DNA of 64,000 nt. Source: Rhodospirillaceae bacterium. GTDB lineage: Bacteria > Pseudomonadota > Alphaproteobacteria > UBA6615. This document shows, piece by piece, positions 41,836 to 49,953 of the stretch (the stretch's first letter is position 1; each line of letters begins with the position of its first letter). A model generated the notes under the pieces. The model saw only the letters and a list, made by a program, of their open reading frames with translations, had not been told where the DNA came from and made no database searches. The stretch spans positions 62,001-126,000 of the forward strand of contig JABIVD010000052.1 of NCBI GenBank assembly GCA_018667335.1. Direction: 5' to 3'. The position numbers and the translations under genes were made by a program.

Positions 41836-42825
41836 CTAGAATGCCGCGACCGGAACACCAGAAATGTCGAAGCCGCGTGACTCCCAATACTTGGCAGCTG
41901 ACGGATGCAGCGGAATACCAAGCGCCTTAAGATTGGCGAAGTTACCGTTCAGGGTCTTCCAGTAGCCAGCAACTGCAGCAAGCTTCTTCAGGTTTGCCGG
42001 ATCAGCTGTGGTTTCCAGCATCGCGGTAATGGCCCCATCCGACATGGACTTGTTGGCGAGCCAATACACGTCATAGGAGATCGAACGCGCCGGCTCGGTC
42101 ATGCCCTTCACGTCGCCCTGCACCGGAATAGTGACGGCGGCATAGAACGGGCTCTTCTTGATAACCGCAGCCTGCTCTTCAGCCGTCAGGCTGATGTAAC
42201 GCACCGGCTTGGTGATCGACAGCTGCGTCAGCGCCGGGATCAGGAACGGCGCACCGGCCGAGCAGAACACGTCGATCTGACGATCGCCGAGCGCACGCGC
42301 GGAGTCGGAGAAGCCGAGGTTACGGGTTTCGATATCGCCGCCGATACCAGCACCATTCATGATGTTGCGGCAGTTGACGTTCGAGCCCGAACCCTTGTTC
42401 AGCAGGTTCACGATCTTGCCCTTCATGTCCGAGTAGGACTTGATCGGGCTGTCGGCGAGCACCGCAATGATCTGCGACTGCTTACGCACGTTCGCGATAA
42501 TACGGAAATCCTGAAGCTTGCCGTCTTCCTTGAACAGGCCCACGCCATTCCAGGCTTGGAAGACCTGACCGACATGACCCCAGGCCGTGTCGAATTTGCC
42601 GTAAGCGGTGCGGCGGACGTTATCGACCGAACCGTTCGAGGGCGAATAGTTGAACTTGTAGTTGTCGCCAAGCTCAGAGTTGAGCATCTGTGCACCAGCA
42701 CTGACCGACGGATGCCAACCACCACCGGCGGGACCACCGCCGATACGATAGGATTCTTCGGCCTGCGCCGCGGCGCTGAACGCAACCACACTGGCTGCAG
42801 CAATAAGGGTCGTTACGAGTTTCAT
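41836..42825 (-). CDS. TAXI-family TRAP transporter solute-binding protein
   Basis: A 329-residue periplasmic binding protein. The signal peptide is MKLVTTLIAAASVVAFSAAA with cleavage near AQA-EE (residue 22). The mature part begins YRIGGGPAGGGWHPSVSAGA, typical of TAXI proteins, and contains LLNKGSGSNVNCRNIMNG and DRQIDVFCSAGAPF. It delivers solute to the fused TRAP permease encoded next. It is the first gene of the minus-strand operon running to 34111 and is divergent from the 2-oxoglutarate dioxygenase gene; two inverted repeats lie in the shared upstream region. TAXI ligands include glutamate and aromatic or dicarboxylic acids; the ligand here is unknown. Confidence 0.92.
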   Translation of the reverse strand: MKLVTTLIAAASVVAFSAAAQAEESYRIGGGPAGGGWHPSVSAGAQMLNSELGDNYKFNYSPSNGSVDNVRRTAYGKFDTAWGHVGQVFQAWNGVGLFKEDGKLQDFRIIANVRKQSQIIAVLADSPIKSYSDMKGKIVNLLNKGSGSNVNCRNIMNGAGIGGDIETRNLGFSDSARALGDRQIDVFCSAGAPFLIPALTQLSITKPVRYISLTAEEQAAVIKKSPFYAAVTIPVQGDVKGMTEPARSISYDVYWLANKSMSDGAITAMLETTADPANLKKLAAVAGYWKTLNGNFANLKALGIPLHPSAAKYWESRGFDISGVPVAAF

Positions 42826-42855
42826 AAATCCCTCCCAGATCGGAATTTTATGTGA

Positions 42856-42872
42856 AGTGACTTAACGTCACT
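42856..42872. promoter_or_regulatory. Inverted repeat upstream of TAXI gene
   Basis: AGTGAC and GTCACT arms with a five-base spacer, 31-47 bases before the TAXI start, in the 268-base divergent region shared with the dioxygenase gene. A candidate operator; no regulator gene is adjacent. Confidence 0.4.
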
Positions 42873-42884
42873 GATTAGCCCGCA

Positions 42885-42900
42885 CCGCACAGTTGTGCGG
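42885..42900. promoter_or_regulatory. Second inverted repeat in the divergent promoter region
   Basis: CCGCAC-AGTT-GTGCGG, 6-bp arms, 12 bases beyond the first inverted repeat. The rest of the 42826-43093 gap contains no gene and shows an AT-rich stretch around 42950-43005 that may hold the dioxygenase promoter. Confidence 0.35.
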
Positions 42901-43093
42901 ACGGATATTTGAGATCAAACGATGGCAGTGAGATCAGTCGAAGGCAAGAGCATTTGTCCCGACAAATTCACAAAACGACACTTTTTTTCATAAAAGAAAA
43001 TTTCGTGCCCCGCGTTTGCGTCGCGGCCGGATTTCCCGATAGGTTTCGAAACCTTAGTCAAACGCCGCCAACGACAGCTTCGGGACGAAAAAC

Positions 43094-44128
43094 ATGGTTG
43101 AAATCATCCACGAACCAATCACGAGCCCTGACGCCTGGCTCGGCCCGGACATTCAGAACGACGCCCGGTGGCTTTACGAACTGACGCGTGACGATGTCGC
43201 CGAACTCGATGCGGCGCTGGAAGGCGTCAAATCGGCCGGCGCCGAGATTCCGTTCTCCGCCGAAATCTTTCCGATCCCCACCTTCGGCACAAAGCTGGAC
43301 GAGTTGGTTTCCCGCGTCAGCGACGGGCTCGGTGTCATCCTGATCCGCGGCCTGCCGCGCGAACGCTATTCGGACGAGGAATGCGCCCTTATCTACTGGG
43401 GAATCGGCACCCATGCCGGCCGACCCGTCTCGCAGAACTCCCGGGGCCACCTGCTCGGCCACGTCACCGATGAAGGCAAGACGCTCAACGACCCGAACGC
43501 GCGTGGTTACCAGACACGCAACAAGCTGGACTTCCACTGCGACCAACTTCCCGTAGACCTGCTTGGCCTGCTCTGCTTACGCAAATCGAAGTCGGGTGGT
43601 GCGAGCTATCTCGTCAGTGCGCCGGCCGTCCACAATGTTCTGGGTGCGGAACGGCCCGACCTGCTGGAGGCGCTTTACAACCCCTTCCACATAGACTGGC
43701 GCGGCGACCATCCCGACGGCGGACAGCCCTGGTACGACAGCCCGATGTTCAGCGCACACAAGGGCCGCCTGACCGCGCGGATCACCAGCCGCGAGTTCAT
43801 GGAATCGGCGGCGCGATACGGCGATGAACTCGCACTGACCGACGTCCAGCGCGAGGCGCTCAATCTTCTGCAGGAAATCTCGAACCGCGAGGAGATGCGC
43901 CTGCAGATGCATTTTCAGGAAGGCGACATGCAGTTCATCAACAACCACGCGATCCTGCACGCCCGGGAGGCCTATGAGGATTACGACGATCCGAAGCTGA
44001 AACGGCACCTGCTGCGCGTGTGGATCGCGTTCAGGGACGATCGCCGGCGCGAACTTGCGCCGATCCTCGCCGAACGCGACGCCTTTGTTCGGCAGGGCGG
44101 CATCCCGAAACAGGCCGCCGCGGCCTGA
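43094..44128 (+). CDS. TauD/TfdA-family 2-oxoglutarate-dependent dioxygenase
   Basis: A 344-residue Fe(II)/2-oxoglutarate oxygenase. The facial triad starts with H-x-D in LDFHCDQLPVD (about 152-154); the distal His is in the NNHAILHAREAYEDY segment (near 284-290), followed by LLRVWIAF where an Arg binds 2-oxoglutarate. Family members hydroxylate small molecules, releasing sulfite, phenol or other groups. The ATG at 43094 is the first that gives the complete N-terminus. It is divergent from the TAXI gene, so it is likely coregulated with the importer, supplying an initial oxidative attack on the imported compound. Taurine is not implied, since the best match is to a longer, SyrP/clavaminate-type shape. 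Confidence 0.82.
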   Translation: MVEIIHEPITSPDAWLGPDIQNDARWLYELTRDDVAELDAALEGVKSAGAEIPFSAEIFPIPTFGTKLDELVSRVSDGLGVILIRGLPRERYSDEECALIYWGIGTHAGRPVSQNSRGHLLGHVTDEGKTLNDPNARGYQTRNKLDFHCDQLPVDLLGLLCLRKSKSGGASYLVSAPAVHNVLGAERPDLLEALYNPFHIDWRGDHPDGGQPWYDSPMFSAHKGRLTARITSREFMESAARYGDELALTDVQREALNLLQEISNREEMRLQMHFQEGDMQFINNHAILHAREAYEDYDDPKLKRHLLRVWIAFRDDRRRELAPILAERDAFVRQGGIPKQAAAA

Positions 44129-44147
44129 CGGGTCCTATTCGCAGGGC

Positions 44148-45551
44148 CTATTCGTAGCCGCTGAGGTTGTAGCCGGGCGGCTGCATGCGCTCGACGAAGG
44201 CCGCCGCGCGGACCACCGACGCCTCATCCAGATACCGACCCACCACCTGAAGCCCAACCGGCATGCCATCACTGGCGATCCCGGCGCAGACCGACGCCGC
44301 AGGCTGGCCCGTCAGGTTGAACGGGTAAGTGTAATAGACCCAGGACACGAGGTTCCTGTCGCCATGGCTTTCCGGGACGTTAACCCCCACATCGACGGAA
44401 CTCACGGGCAGGACCGGTGAGATCAGCGCGTCATACTTCTCGAACATCGCCGCCATCCGGTCGCGCAGCACATAACGCTCGAACACCTTGGTGTAATAGT
44501 CGCGCATCTCCTGACCGAGCGCGGGCTCGAGAATGTCGGCCACCGCCGGATCGAGCATATCGCGCTGGTTCTCCAGCACGGCGCGGAGCTTGATGCCGAC
44601 GCCGGCATAGAATTCCGCAGACCAGAGATCCGCAGGGTCTTCATCGAATACGTCGTCGACCTGCTCCACATGAGCGCCCGCATCCTCGAACTTGCGGACC
44701 GCAGCCTCGACGATCTCCACCACCTCGGGGTCGGGCCGGGCATAGCCCAGTGTCGGGCTCCAGGCGATGCGCATGCCCTCGACCGACTGATCGCAGGCGG
44801 CGACCACATCGGGCACGTCTCCGGCGATGCCGAACGGGTCGCGCGCGTCGTAGCCGGCAATCGCCGAGAACAACAACGCCGCGTCGCGCATGTTTCGCGC
44901 CATCGGGCCGACATGAGCGAGCGTCGGCGTCGCCGTGGTCGGCCAGACCGGCACGCGGGCGAAGCTGCCCTTGATTCCGGCGAGCCCGGTCAGCGAACAC
45001 GGGATGCGGATCGAGCCGCCGCCGTCGGTCCCCAGACCGAACGGTGTGACACCGGCGGCGATCGACGCGCCTGCCCCCGCACTCGACCCGCCCGGGGTCT
45101 TGTCCCGGTTCCAGGGGTTGCGGGTGATCCCGGTGAGCGGCGAATCGCCGACCGGCTTGCAGCCGAATTCGCTGGTCGTGGTCTTGCCGATGACGATGGC
45201 GCCGGCCGCCCGCGCACGCTCCACCGCGGGTGCGTCGGCATCGGCGATGTTGTCGGCCATGACCTTCGACCCGAAGGCAAACGGCGCGTCGCCCACCGCG
45301 ATCAGGTCCTTCACGGACATCGGCAGCCCATGCAGCGCACCGAGTGCGGCACCGGACATCAACGCGTCCTCGGCCACCTGTGCGGCAGCCAGCGCCTCGT
45401 CGTGAAACAGGACGAAGAACGGGTTCAGGTCTGCCTGCACCGCCTCGGCTCGTTCCAGCGACCGCCGGGTCAGCTCGACCGGCGAGATGTCCTTGCGGCC
45501 GATGCGCAGGCGCAGCTCGCTCGCGCTCATATAGTCGAATTCATGTGCCAT
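44148..45551 (-). CDS. Amidase (amidase signature family)
   Basis: A 467-residue Ser-cisSer-Lys hydrolase. The catalytic Lys is in PMSVKDLIAVGD (about residue 80), and the signature region contains PGGSSAGAGASIAAG and GTDGGGSIRIPCSLTG, giving cis-Ser and nucleophilic Ser (about 155 and 179). It hydrolyses carboxylic amides to acids and ammonia in the cytoplasm. It is the third gene of a minus-strand operon (cupin, cyclase, amidase; spacings 29 and 26 bases) and converges with the dioxygenase gene. Opening and then deamidating a cyclic amide is a possible joint role with the cyclase-family protein; substrate unknown. Confidence 0.88.
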   Translation of the reverse strand: MAHEFDYMSASELRLRIGRKDISPVELTRRSLERAEAVQADLNPFFVLFHDEALAAAQVAEDALMSGAALGALHGLPMSVKDLIAVGDAPFAFGSKVMADNIADADAPAVERARAAGAIVIGKTTTSEFGCKPVGDSPLTGITRNPWNRDKTPGGSSAGAGASIAAGVTPFGLGTDGGGSIRIPCSLTGLAGIKGSFARVPVWPTTATPTLAHVGPMARNMRDAALLFSAIAGYDARDPFGIAGDVPDVVAACDQSVEGMRIAWSPTLGYARPDPEVVEIVEAAVRKFEDAGAHVEQVDDVFDEDPADLWSAEFYAGVGIKLRAVLENQRDMLDPAVADILEPALGQEMRDYYTKVFERYVLRDRMAAMFEKYDALISPVLPVSSVDVGVNVPESHGDRNLVSWVYYTYPFNLTGQPAASVCAGIASDGMPVGLQVVGRYLDEASVVRAAAFVERMQPPGYNLSGYE

Positions 45552-45577
45552 ATCGGCGTCTCTCGTCCGTTCAGGGT

Positions 45578-46279
45578 TTAGTCATCGACGACAGCAAAGG
45601 CGCGGATCGGCGATCCGGACCCGCCCTTGAAGCGGAGCGGCACGCCGAAAAACTCAAACTCACCCAGCCCGATCATATCCTCGAGATTGACCAGCCACTC
45701 CATGTGGCTGATGCCGAGCTCCCGGCAGATCCGGTGCTGGGCGAACAGGCTGTCCGACGGCTTGTCGGTCGACGGACCCTCGACCCCATGCAGGCGCGAT
45801 CCCCGGTCATACATCCACTGGGTGGCGGCAACGGTGATGCCTGCATTCGACAGCACCACCTCGCGGTCCGGGTAATGGCGTTTGTGCAGGCCCGTGCACA
45901 GCAGGATGATGTGGCCATCGATCGTCACGCCGGATTCGGCCTCGGCCTTCTCCATGTCGGCCACGTCGATGTCGCCCAGGTCGCCGACATGGCGCATGTC
46001 GAAGCACACGGCCTTGCCGAAGAAGCGGTCGATCGGCATCTCGTCGATCGAAGCGCCGTTCGGGTCGAAGTGGCGCAGCGCGTCCACATGGGTGCCCACG
46101 TGATCCAGGGTGCTGATGAAGTTGGTCTGGAAGGTGATCGGGTCGTCCGGCGTACCGAGCTCCAGCGCCTTGGTGTTCTCATGGGTCATCGCCTTGAGAT
46201 AGACCGGGCTCTGGAACAGCTTGTGGGACGGCATGTTGTCCTCGATGTCGAGGCTCAGATCGATGATGCGTCGGGCCAT
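45578..46279 (-). CDS. Cyclase-family (kynurenine formamidase-like) hydrolase
   Basis: A 233-residue protein of the PF04199 type. The metal-binding motif H-x-G-T-H-x-D-x-x-x-H-F is complete in DHVGTHVDALRHF (about residues 50-62). Members hydrolyse N-formyl groups, cyclic imides or lactone-like bonds, or act as isatin hydrolases. The ATG at 46279 follows GGGGAGCCATC; the longer frame to 46474 overlaps the upstream cupin gene. It lies between the cupin and amidase genes with short spacings, so the three probably act on one compound. Confidence 0.85.
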   Translation of the reverse strand: MARRIIDLSLDIEDNMPSHKLFQSPVYLKAMTHENTKALELGTPDDPITFQTNFISTLDHVGTHVDALRHFDPNGASIDEMPIDRFFGKAVCFDMRHVGDLGDIDVADMEKAEAESGVTIDGHIILLCTGLHKRHYPDREVVLSNAGITVAATQWMYDRGSRLHGVEGPSTDKPSDSLFAQHRICRELGISHMEWLVNLEDMIGLGEFEFFGVPLRFKGGSGSPIRAFAVVDD

Positions 46280-46308
46280 GATGGCTCCCCTTTTGTTTTG
46301 GTTTGCGG

Positions 46309-46881
46309 TTATTCGTTTTTCAGATGGCCGTCGCGATTGGCGTACAGATTGTCGTCGGCATAGCCCATCGTCTCTGGCTTGCCCCGGCCCAGCATCACCT
46401 GGAACCAGACCGGCTCCAGGCTGTTGTTGTCGTAACCGTGGATCACGCCGGGCGGGCAGGTGATGCATTCCCATGGACCCAGCCGCGTCTCCAGACGACG
46501 GCCGTCCTCGTCCTCGACGAACACATCGAGCAGGCCCTTCAACACGAAGAACGTCTCCTCCACCTCGTGGGTGTGGGCGGCGTTCCCCTGCCCCGGGTTC
46601 ACGTACATGATGGAAAGCGTGTGAGCGCGTGCGGGGATCGCGTTGTCGTCGTCATGCTTGCCCGAGCCGCCGGCACCGATGAAGCGGTGCTGGGCGCGGC
46701 GATAACCCTCGATCTTGGCGTCCTCGAATGCCTCCCAGTCGGGCACCCGGTCGCGGTAGCGCGCGACATACGTGTCCATGATTTCCTCGAGCGAGGTATC
46801 AACGAGTTCGGGTGGGCGCGGATGGCGTGCGACGGACAAGGTTACTCTCCCCGGATGAATCAACGGTTCGAAACGAAGCAT
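46309..46881 (-). CDS. Cupin-domain protein
   Basis: A 190-residue cupin. The first motif is NAAHTHEVEETFFVLKG (H-x-H-x4-E, about residues 112-128) and the second CPPGVIHGYDNNS (about 153-165). The N-terminal 90 residues form a helical extension. The ATG at 46881 lies 60 bases from the tRNA-Phe 3' end; a longer frame would run into the tRNA. It begins the operon continuing with the cyclase and amidase genes. Possible role: dioxygenase or metal-dependent isomerase of the same pathway. It is unrelated in sequence detail to the cupin at 4287-4874. Confidence 0.75.
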   Translation of the reverse strand: MLRFEPLIHPGRVTLSVARHPRPPELVDTSLEEIMDTYVARYRDRVPDWEAFEDAKIEGYRRAQHRFIGAGGSGKHDDDNAIPARAHTLSIMYVNPGQGNAAHTHEVEETFFVLKGLLDVFVEDEDGRRLETRLGPWECITCPPGVIHGYDNNSLEPVWFQVMLGRGKPETMGYADDNLYANRDGHLKNE

Positions 46882-46941
46882 GGCGGGGGGATCGGCGTCA
46901 AACGCCGGGCGCTTCGTCACTGCAATGGAGATCGGGAGAAG

Positions 46942-47017
46942 TGGTGCCCGGGGGCGGATTCGAACCACCGACACCGCGATTTTCAGTCGCGTGCTCTACC
47001 AACTGAGCTACCCGGGC
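46942..47017 (-). tRNA. tRNA-Phe (GAA)
   Basis: A 76-base tRNA with encoded CCA. Acceptor stem GCCCGGG/CCCGGGC, anticodon stem CGCGA/TCGCG with loop CTGAAAA (anticodon GAA), and T-arm GGTGG TTCGAAT CCGCC. It lies 54 bases after yacG on the same strand, a known alphaproteobacterial arrangement. Confidence 0.97.
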
Positions 47018-47071
47018 ACATGTCCAGTTGGAGGCGGGGATATACGTAAATTCACCCGGCCTGTCCAGCAC

Positions 47072-47254
47072 TCACCCCTGATCTTCGTCGCCGTCGTTCA
47101 ACCCACCCTCATAGACGGTGGGCGCTTCGTCGGTCGGGATGCGGTAGTTGCCCCCCAGCCAGCGCGACAGATCGACATTGGCGCAGCGCTGAGAACAGAA
47201 CGGCCGATCCTTCTCGGACGCCGGGTTCGAACAGATCGGACAGGATTTGGCCAT
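47072..47254 (-). CDS. yacG: DNA gyrase inhibitor YacG
   Basis: A 60-residue zinc protein. Four cysteines in the pattern C-x2-C-x15-C-x3-C (CPICSNP ... FCSQRCANVDL) form the zinc finger, and DLSRWLGG follows as in other YacG proteins. YacG binds GyrB and inhibits DNA gyrase. The acidic tail after residue 45 is variable in the family. It follows the RNase E/G gene by 38 bases and precedes tRNA-Phe, the usual order in alphaproteobacteria. Confidence 0.93.
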   Translation of the reverse strand: MAKSCPICSNPASEKDRPFCSQRCANVDLSRWLGGNYRIPTDEAPTVYEGGLNDGDEDQG

Positions 47255-47292
47255 CGCGGGTGGGAACGCTGTTGTTGGACTCTGGACGGGTT

Positions 47293-48513
47293 TCAGGCGG
47301 ACCCTAGCATGACCTCGAATCGGTCATTCGCCCGGTCATCCTCGGCGATAATGTCCAACCGTCCGACGGTCTGCGCCGCCTGGTCGCGCGCGCCCTGCAG
47401 CCGACCCCCGAGCGCCTCTGCGACGGGTTGGGAGACCAACAGACGATAGCCGCCCGACGGTTTGGCCGCGGCCGCGCGCACCACCGCGCGCAGCCCGGCA
47501 TAGGCCACCGCATCGACTGAGAGCCCCGGCGCCGAGGCCAGAGCGAGCATCCGATCGGCCAGCGACAGGCCGGTCCGGGTGCGGGTCATCTCGATCAGCC
47601 CGAGATTGGTGATCCCCAGCACATGGCACGCGCCCGGGTCGTCCTTCAGCGCGTTGCGCAGGGCGGACAGGACCCGGTTGCGGTCGTCGCGCGCGCTCAT
47701 CTTCAACGCGTCGATGACGATCGCGCCGGCGATGTTACGCAGGCGCAGCTGCCGGGCGATTTCAGGCATCGCCTTCTGGTTCACGTCGCGCGACGCGCGA
47801 CCGGACTTGCCGACCGCCCCCGCCGAGTTGATGTCGATCACACACATGGCCTCGGCCATGTCGATCACGAGTTCGGCGCCGCCGGGAATCCGAACGCGCC
47901 GCGACAGCGCCGCTTCGATTTCGTCCTCGATGTCATGCTTGGCGAACAGATCGCCGGATCCGCGGGTGATCCCCGATGCGATGTCCGGATGCTCACCGGT
48001 GGCAACCCAGGCGCGCGCCGCGTTCTCGATCGCGGCATCGCCACAGATGATTTGCTCCGTGTCGCTGCTTACAAAGCGCTCGAGAATCAGATCGACCGCA
48101 GACGGCGGTGACAGCAGACAGTCGGGAGCAGGCCTGTCCGCATGGGCCGGATCCGGCGTGACCCGTGAAATACGTGGACCCTTGGCGGCGAACCCGTCAG
48201 CGACGACGCGCACATCGATCTTCATGCCTTCGTTCACCCGCTCGCCGATGCGCGCGTTGCGCGGCATCTTGTCGGCCGGGTCGGAGGCATCGCGCGCGCG
48301 CAGATAGGCCTCGGGGCCTTGCCCGATCTCGACGAAGGCGCCGTTCAGGCCGTGATCGACCTTGCGCACACGCCCGCGATAGACCGCACCCACGAGGCTC
48401 GGCTCCGCGTCGCGATGATGGACGACATCCCAGGCCACACCGGCGCGTAGCAGCGCACCACGCGTCTCGCCGGGTCCGCTGTCGATGATGATGGTGGTGG
48501 AGTACTTGCTCAC
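47293..48513 (-). CDS. rng: Ribonuclease E/G-family protein (short form)
   Basis: A 406-residue RNase E/G-type endoribonuclease. The S1 RNA-binding domain lies around residues 35-110 (YRGRVRKVDHGLNGAFVEIG). The catalytic Asp residues are in VIDINSAGAVG (E. coli D303 region) and GAIVIDALKM (D346 region). The zinc-link CPxCxG and the scaffold tail of full RNase E are missing, so it is much shorter than RNase G; this short form is typical for this operon position. Start is GTG at 48513, overlapping the maf stop (GTGA); the longer frame is a shadow. It processes structured RNAs such as rRNA precursors. Confidence 0.88.
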   Translation of the reverse strand: MSKYSTTIIIDSGPGETRGALLRAGVAWDVVHHRDAEPSLVGAVYRGRVRKVDHGLNGAFVEIGQGPEAYLRARDASDPADKMPRNARIGERVNEGMKIDVRVVADGFAAKGPRISRVTPDPAHADRPAPDCLLSPPSAVDLILERFVSSDTEQIICGDAAIENAARAWVATGEHPDIASGITRGSGDLFAKHDIEDEIEAALSRRVRIPGGAELVIDMAEAMCVIDINSAGAVGKSGRASRDVNQKAMPEIARQLRLRNIAGAIVIDALKMSARDDRNRVLSALRNALKDDPGACHVLGITNLGLIEMTRTRTGLSLADRMLALASAPGLSVDAVAYAGLRAVVRAAAAKPSGGYRLLVSQPVAEALGGRLQGARDQAAQTVGRLDIIAEDDRANDRFEVMLGSA

Positions 48514-49091
48514 GCGTTTTCTTTCCAGCCCAGCCCCAAAAGCATGGCCTTCGTCAGGGCCAGATCGAGGCCGACGATGTTGGTGTAGGAGCCGTTGATC
48601 GCCGGGACGAATGCCCCGGCCAGGCCCTGGATCGCATAACCGCCGGCCTTGCCCTGCCACTCATCGGTGGCGAGATATGCTGCGATGTCGGCATCGGCCA
48701 AGCGCTTGAAGCGGACACTGGTGGTCGACAGCCGGTTCGACCGGCGCCCGTCGGGCGCGATCACGGAAATGCCGCCGAGCACCCGATGTCGACGCCCCGA
48801 GAGCATCTTGAGGAACGCCCGCGCCTCGCCCACATCTGCCGGCTTGCCGAGCTGACGTCGACCGACCGCGACGACCGTGTCGGCCGCCAGCACGAAGGCA
48901 TCGGGTTCCTGTTGGGCGACCGCGGTCGCCTTCAGCACGGAAAGACGCTTCGCCGTCGCGAGGGGCACCTCGCCGGACTGTGGTGTCTCGTCGATGTCGG
49001 CGGGAACGACAGCATCGGGAACGATGCCGATCTGCGCCAGCAGGTCGCGCCGACGCGGCGAGGCGGATGCCAGTACAAGGCGCTGGCTCAC
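48510..49091 (-). CDS. maf: Maf-like nucleoside triphosphate pyrophosphatase
   Basis: A 193-residue Maf/HAM1-like enzyme that hydrolyses non-standard or pyrimidine nucleotides to monophosphates. The N-terminal motif LVLASASPRRRDLL (3-16) and DAFVLAADTVV (63-73), GRRHRVLGGI and GKAGGYAIQGLAG are diagnostic. It lies between infA and rng; its stop overlaps the rng start by four bases, so translation is coupled. Which of the Maf subfamilies (dTTP/UTP or m7GTP) it belongs to cannot be told with confidence. Confidence 0.95.
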   Translation of the reverse strand: MSQRLVLASASPRRRDLLAQIGIVPDAVVPADIDETPQSGEVPLATAKRLSVLKATAVAQQEPDAFVLAADTVVAVGRRQLGKPADVGEARAFLKMLSGRRHRVLGGISVIAPDGRRSNRLSTTSVRFKRLADADIAAYLATDEWQGKAGGYAIQGLAGAFVPAINGSYTNIVGLDLALTKAMLLGLGWKENA

Positions 49092-49172
49092 GGCGTGCCC
49101 CCAGGGTCTTTGAACATTTTCAGAATTCGGAGTCCCACCGTCGCTTGCGGCAGGCCGGGAATAATCACGCGC

Positions 49173-49391
49173 TTACTTAAAGCGGAACGTGATGCGCCCC
49201 TTGCTAAGATCATACGGCGTCATTTCCACGTTCACCTTGTCACCGGCGAGAACGCGAATACGATGCTTGCGCATTTTGCCCGCGGTGTGCGCGAGGACTT
49301 CATGGCCATTGTCGAGCTCTACGCGGAACATCGCGTTGGGCAGGATTTCGGTCACGGTGCCGGAAAATTCGAGTAGGTCTTCTTTGGCCAT
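49173..49391 (-). CDS. infA: Translation initiation factor IF-1
   Basis: A 72-residue OB-fold protein, the exact usual length: starts [20 protein letters not shown] and ends [14 protein letters not shown], with [19 protein letters not shown] in between. It binds the ribosomal A site during initiation. The ATG at 49391 is chosen from the invariant MAKED start; an upstream extension in frame is not protein-like. An imperfect leader hairpin lies at 49414-49442. It begins the infA-maf-rng-yacG operon. Confidence 0.97.
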   Translation of the reverse strand: MAKEDLLEFSGTVTEILPNAMFRVELDNGHEVLAHTAGKMRKHRIRVLAGDKVNVEMTPYDLSKGRITFRFK

Positions 49392-49413
49392 ACGCATCGT
49401 CGCATTGTTGAAG

Positions 49414-49442
49414 TTGCCCCGCATTGTCGCGGGATGGGGCAA
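49414..49442 (-). promoter_or_regulatory. Hairpin between phosphatase and infA genes
   Basis: TTGCCCC and GGGGCAA arms (7 bp) enclose 15 bases with a further CGC/GCG pairing, 23 bases upstream of infA. It could end transcription from the phosphatase gene or act as an infA leader. No U-run follows it. Confidence 0.4.
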
Positions 49443-49501
49443 GCAACCCGAAAACCACCGCAAATTCAAGCGTTTTCGGGTAAATCGCGAGCGTCATTCG
49501 G

Positions 49502-49951
49502 TCAAACGACCCTATCGGGGGTCGGAAACCGGGCCTTGATCCGCTCGAAAAGCGTGTCGCGCGCCTCCCGATAAGCCTCCAGCCGAACCTCGCGCGGGCC
49601 GGTGACATCCGCCGGATGCATCAGGGGCCAATACTCAAGCGCGCAGGCAATCGTGCGTGTGAACTCGACGGCACGGTGTTGTGCCTGAGGACTGAAGGTG
49701 ATGATCAGGTCCACGGAATCATCTGGCAGATCCTCGAAGCTCTTGGCCCGATGGCCAGAGATATCGAGGCCGATCTCCTGCATCGCGGCGATCGCAAATG
49801 GGTCGGCCTCCTCCCCCGTCAGGCGCACGCCGGCACTGTCGACGTAAACCCGATGTCCGACCAGATGCTTCATGATCGCCTCGGCCATGACCGAGCGAAT
49901 GGTGTTGCGGTCGCATGCGAACAAGACGCTTCCTGGCAGTCCGTTGGTCAT
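49502..49951 (-). CDS. Low-molecular-weight phosphotyrosine phosphatase family protein
   Basis: A 149-residue LMW-PTP fold protein. The C-x5-R-S loop is CDRNTIRS at 13-20 (Cys13, Arg19), and the general-acid Asp would be in HPADVTGP (about 118). The loop departs from the common CxGNxCRS form. Relatives include arsenate reductases, but the second and third arsenate-reductase cysteines are absent, so a phosphatase is preferred. It lies between the UPF0262 gene (2 bases) and infA in the conserved block. Confidence 0.85.
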   Translation of the reverse strand: MTNGLPGSVLFACDRNTIRSVMAEAIMKHLVGHRVYVDSAGVRLTGEEADPFAIAAMQEIGLDISGHRAKSFEDLPDDSVDLIITFSPQAQHRAVEFTRTIACALEYWPLMHPADVTGPREVRLEAYREARDTLFERIKARFPTPDRVV

Positions 49952-49953
49952 GG

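Noticed and set aside
37398-44128. Taurine degradation locus (TauD, Xsc and TRAP transporter)
   Set aside because: The oxygenase is not of the standard TauD shape, no taurine dehydrogenase or phosphotransacetylase is present, and GST, FAH and aldolase genes have no place in that pathway.
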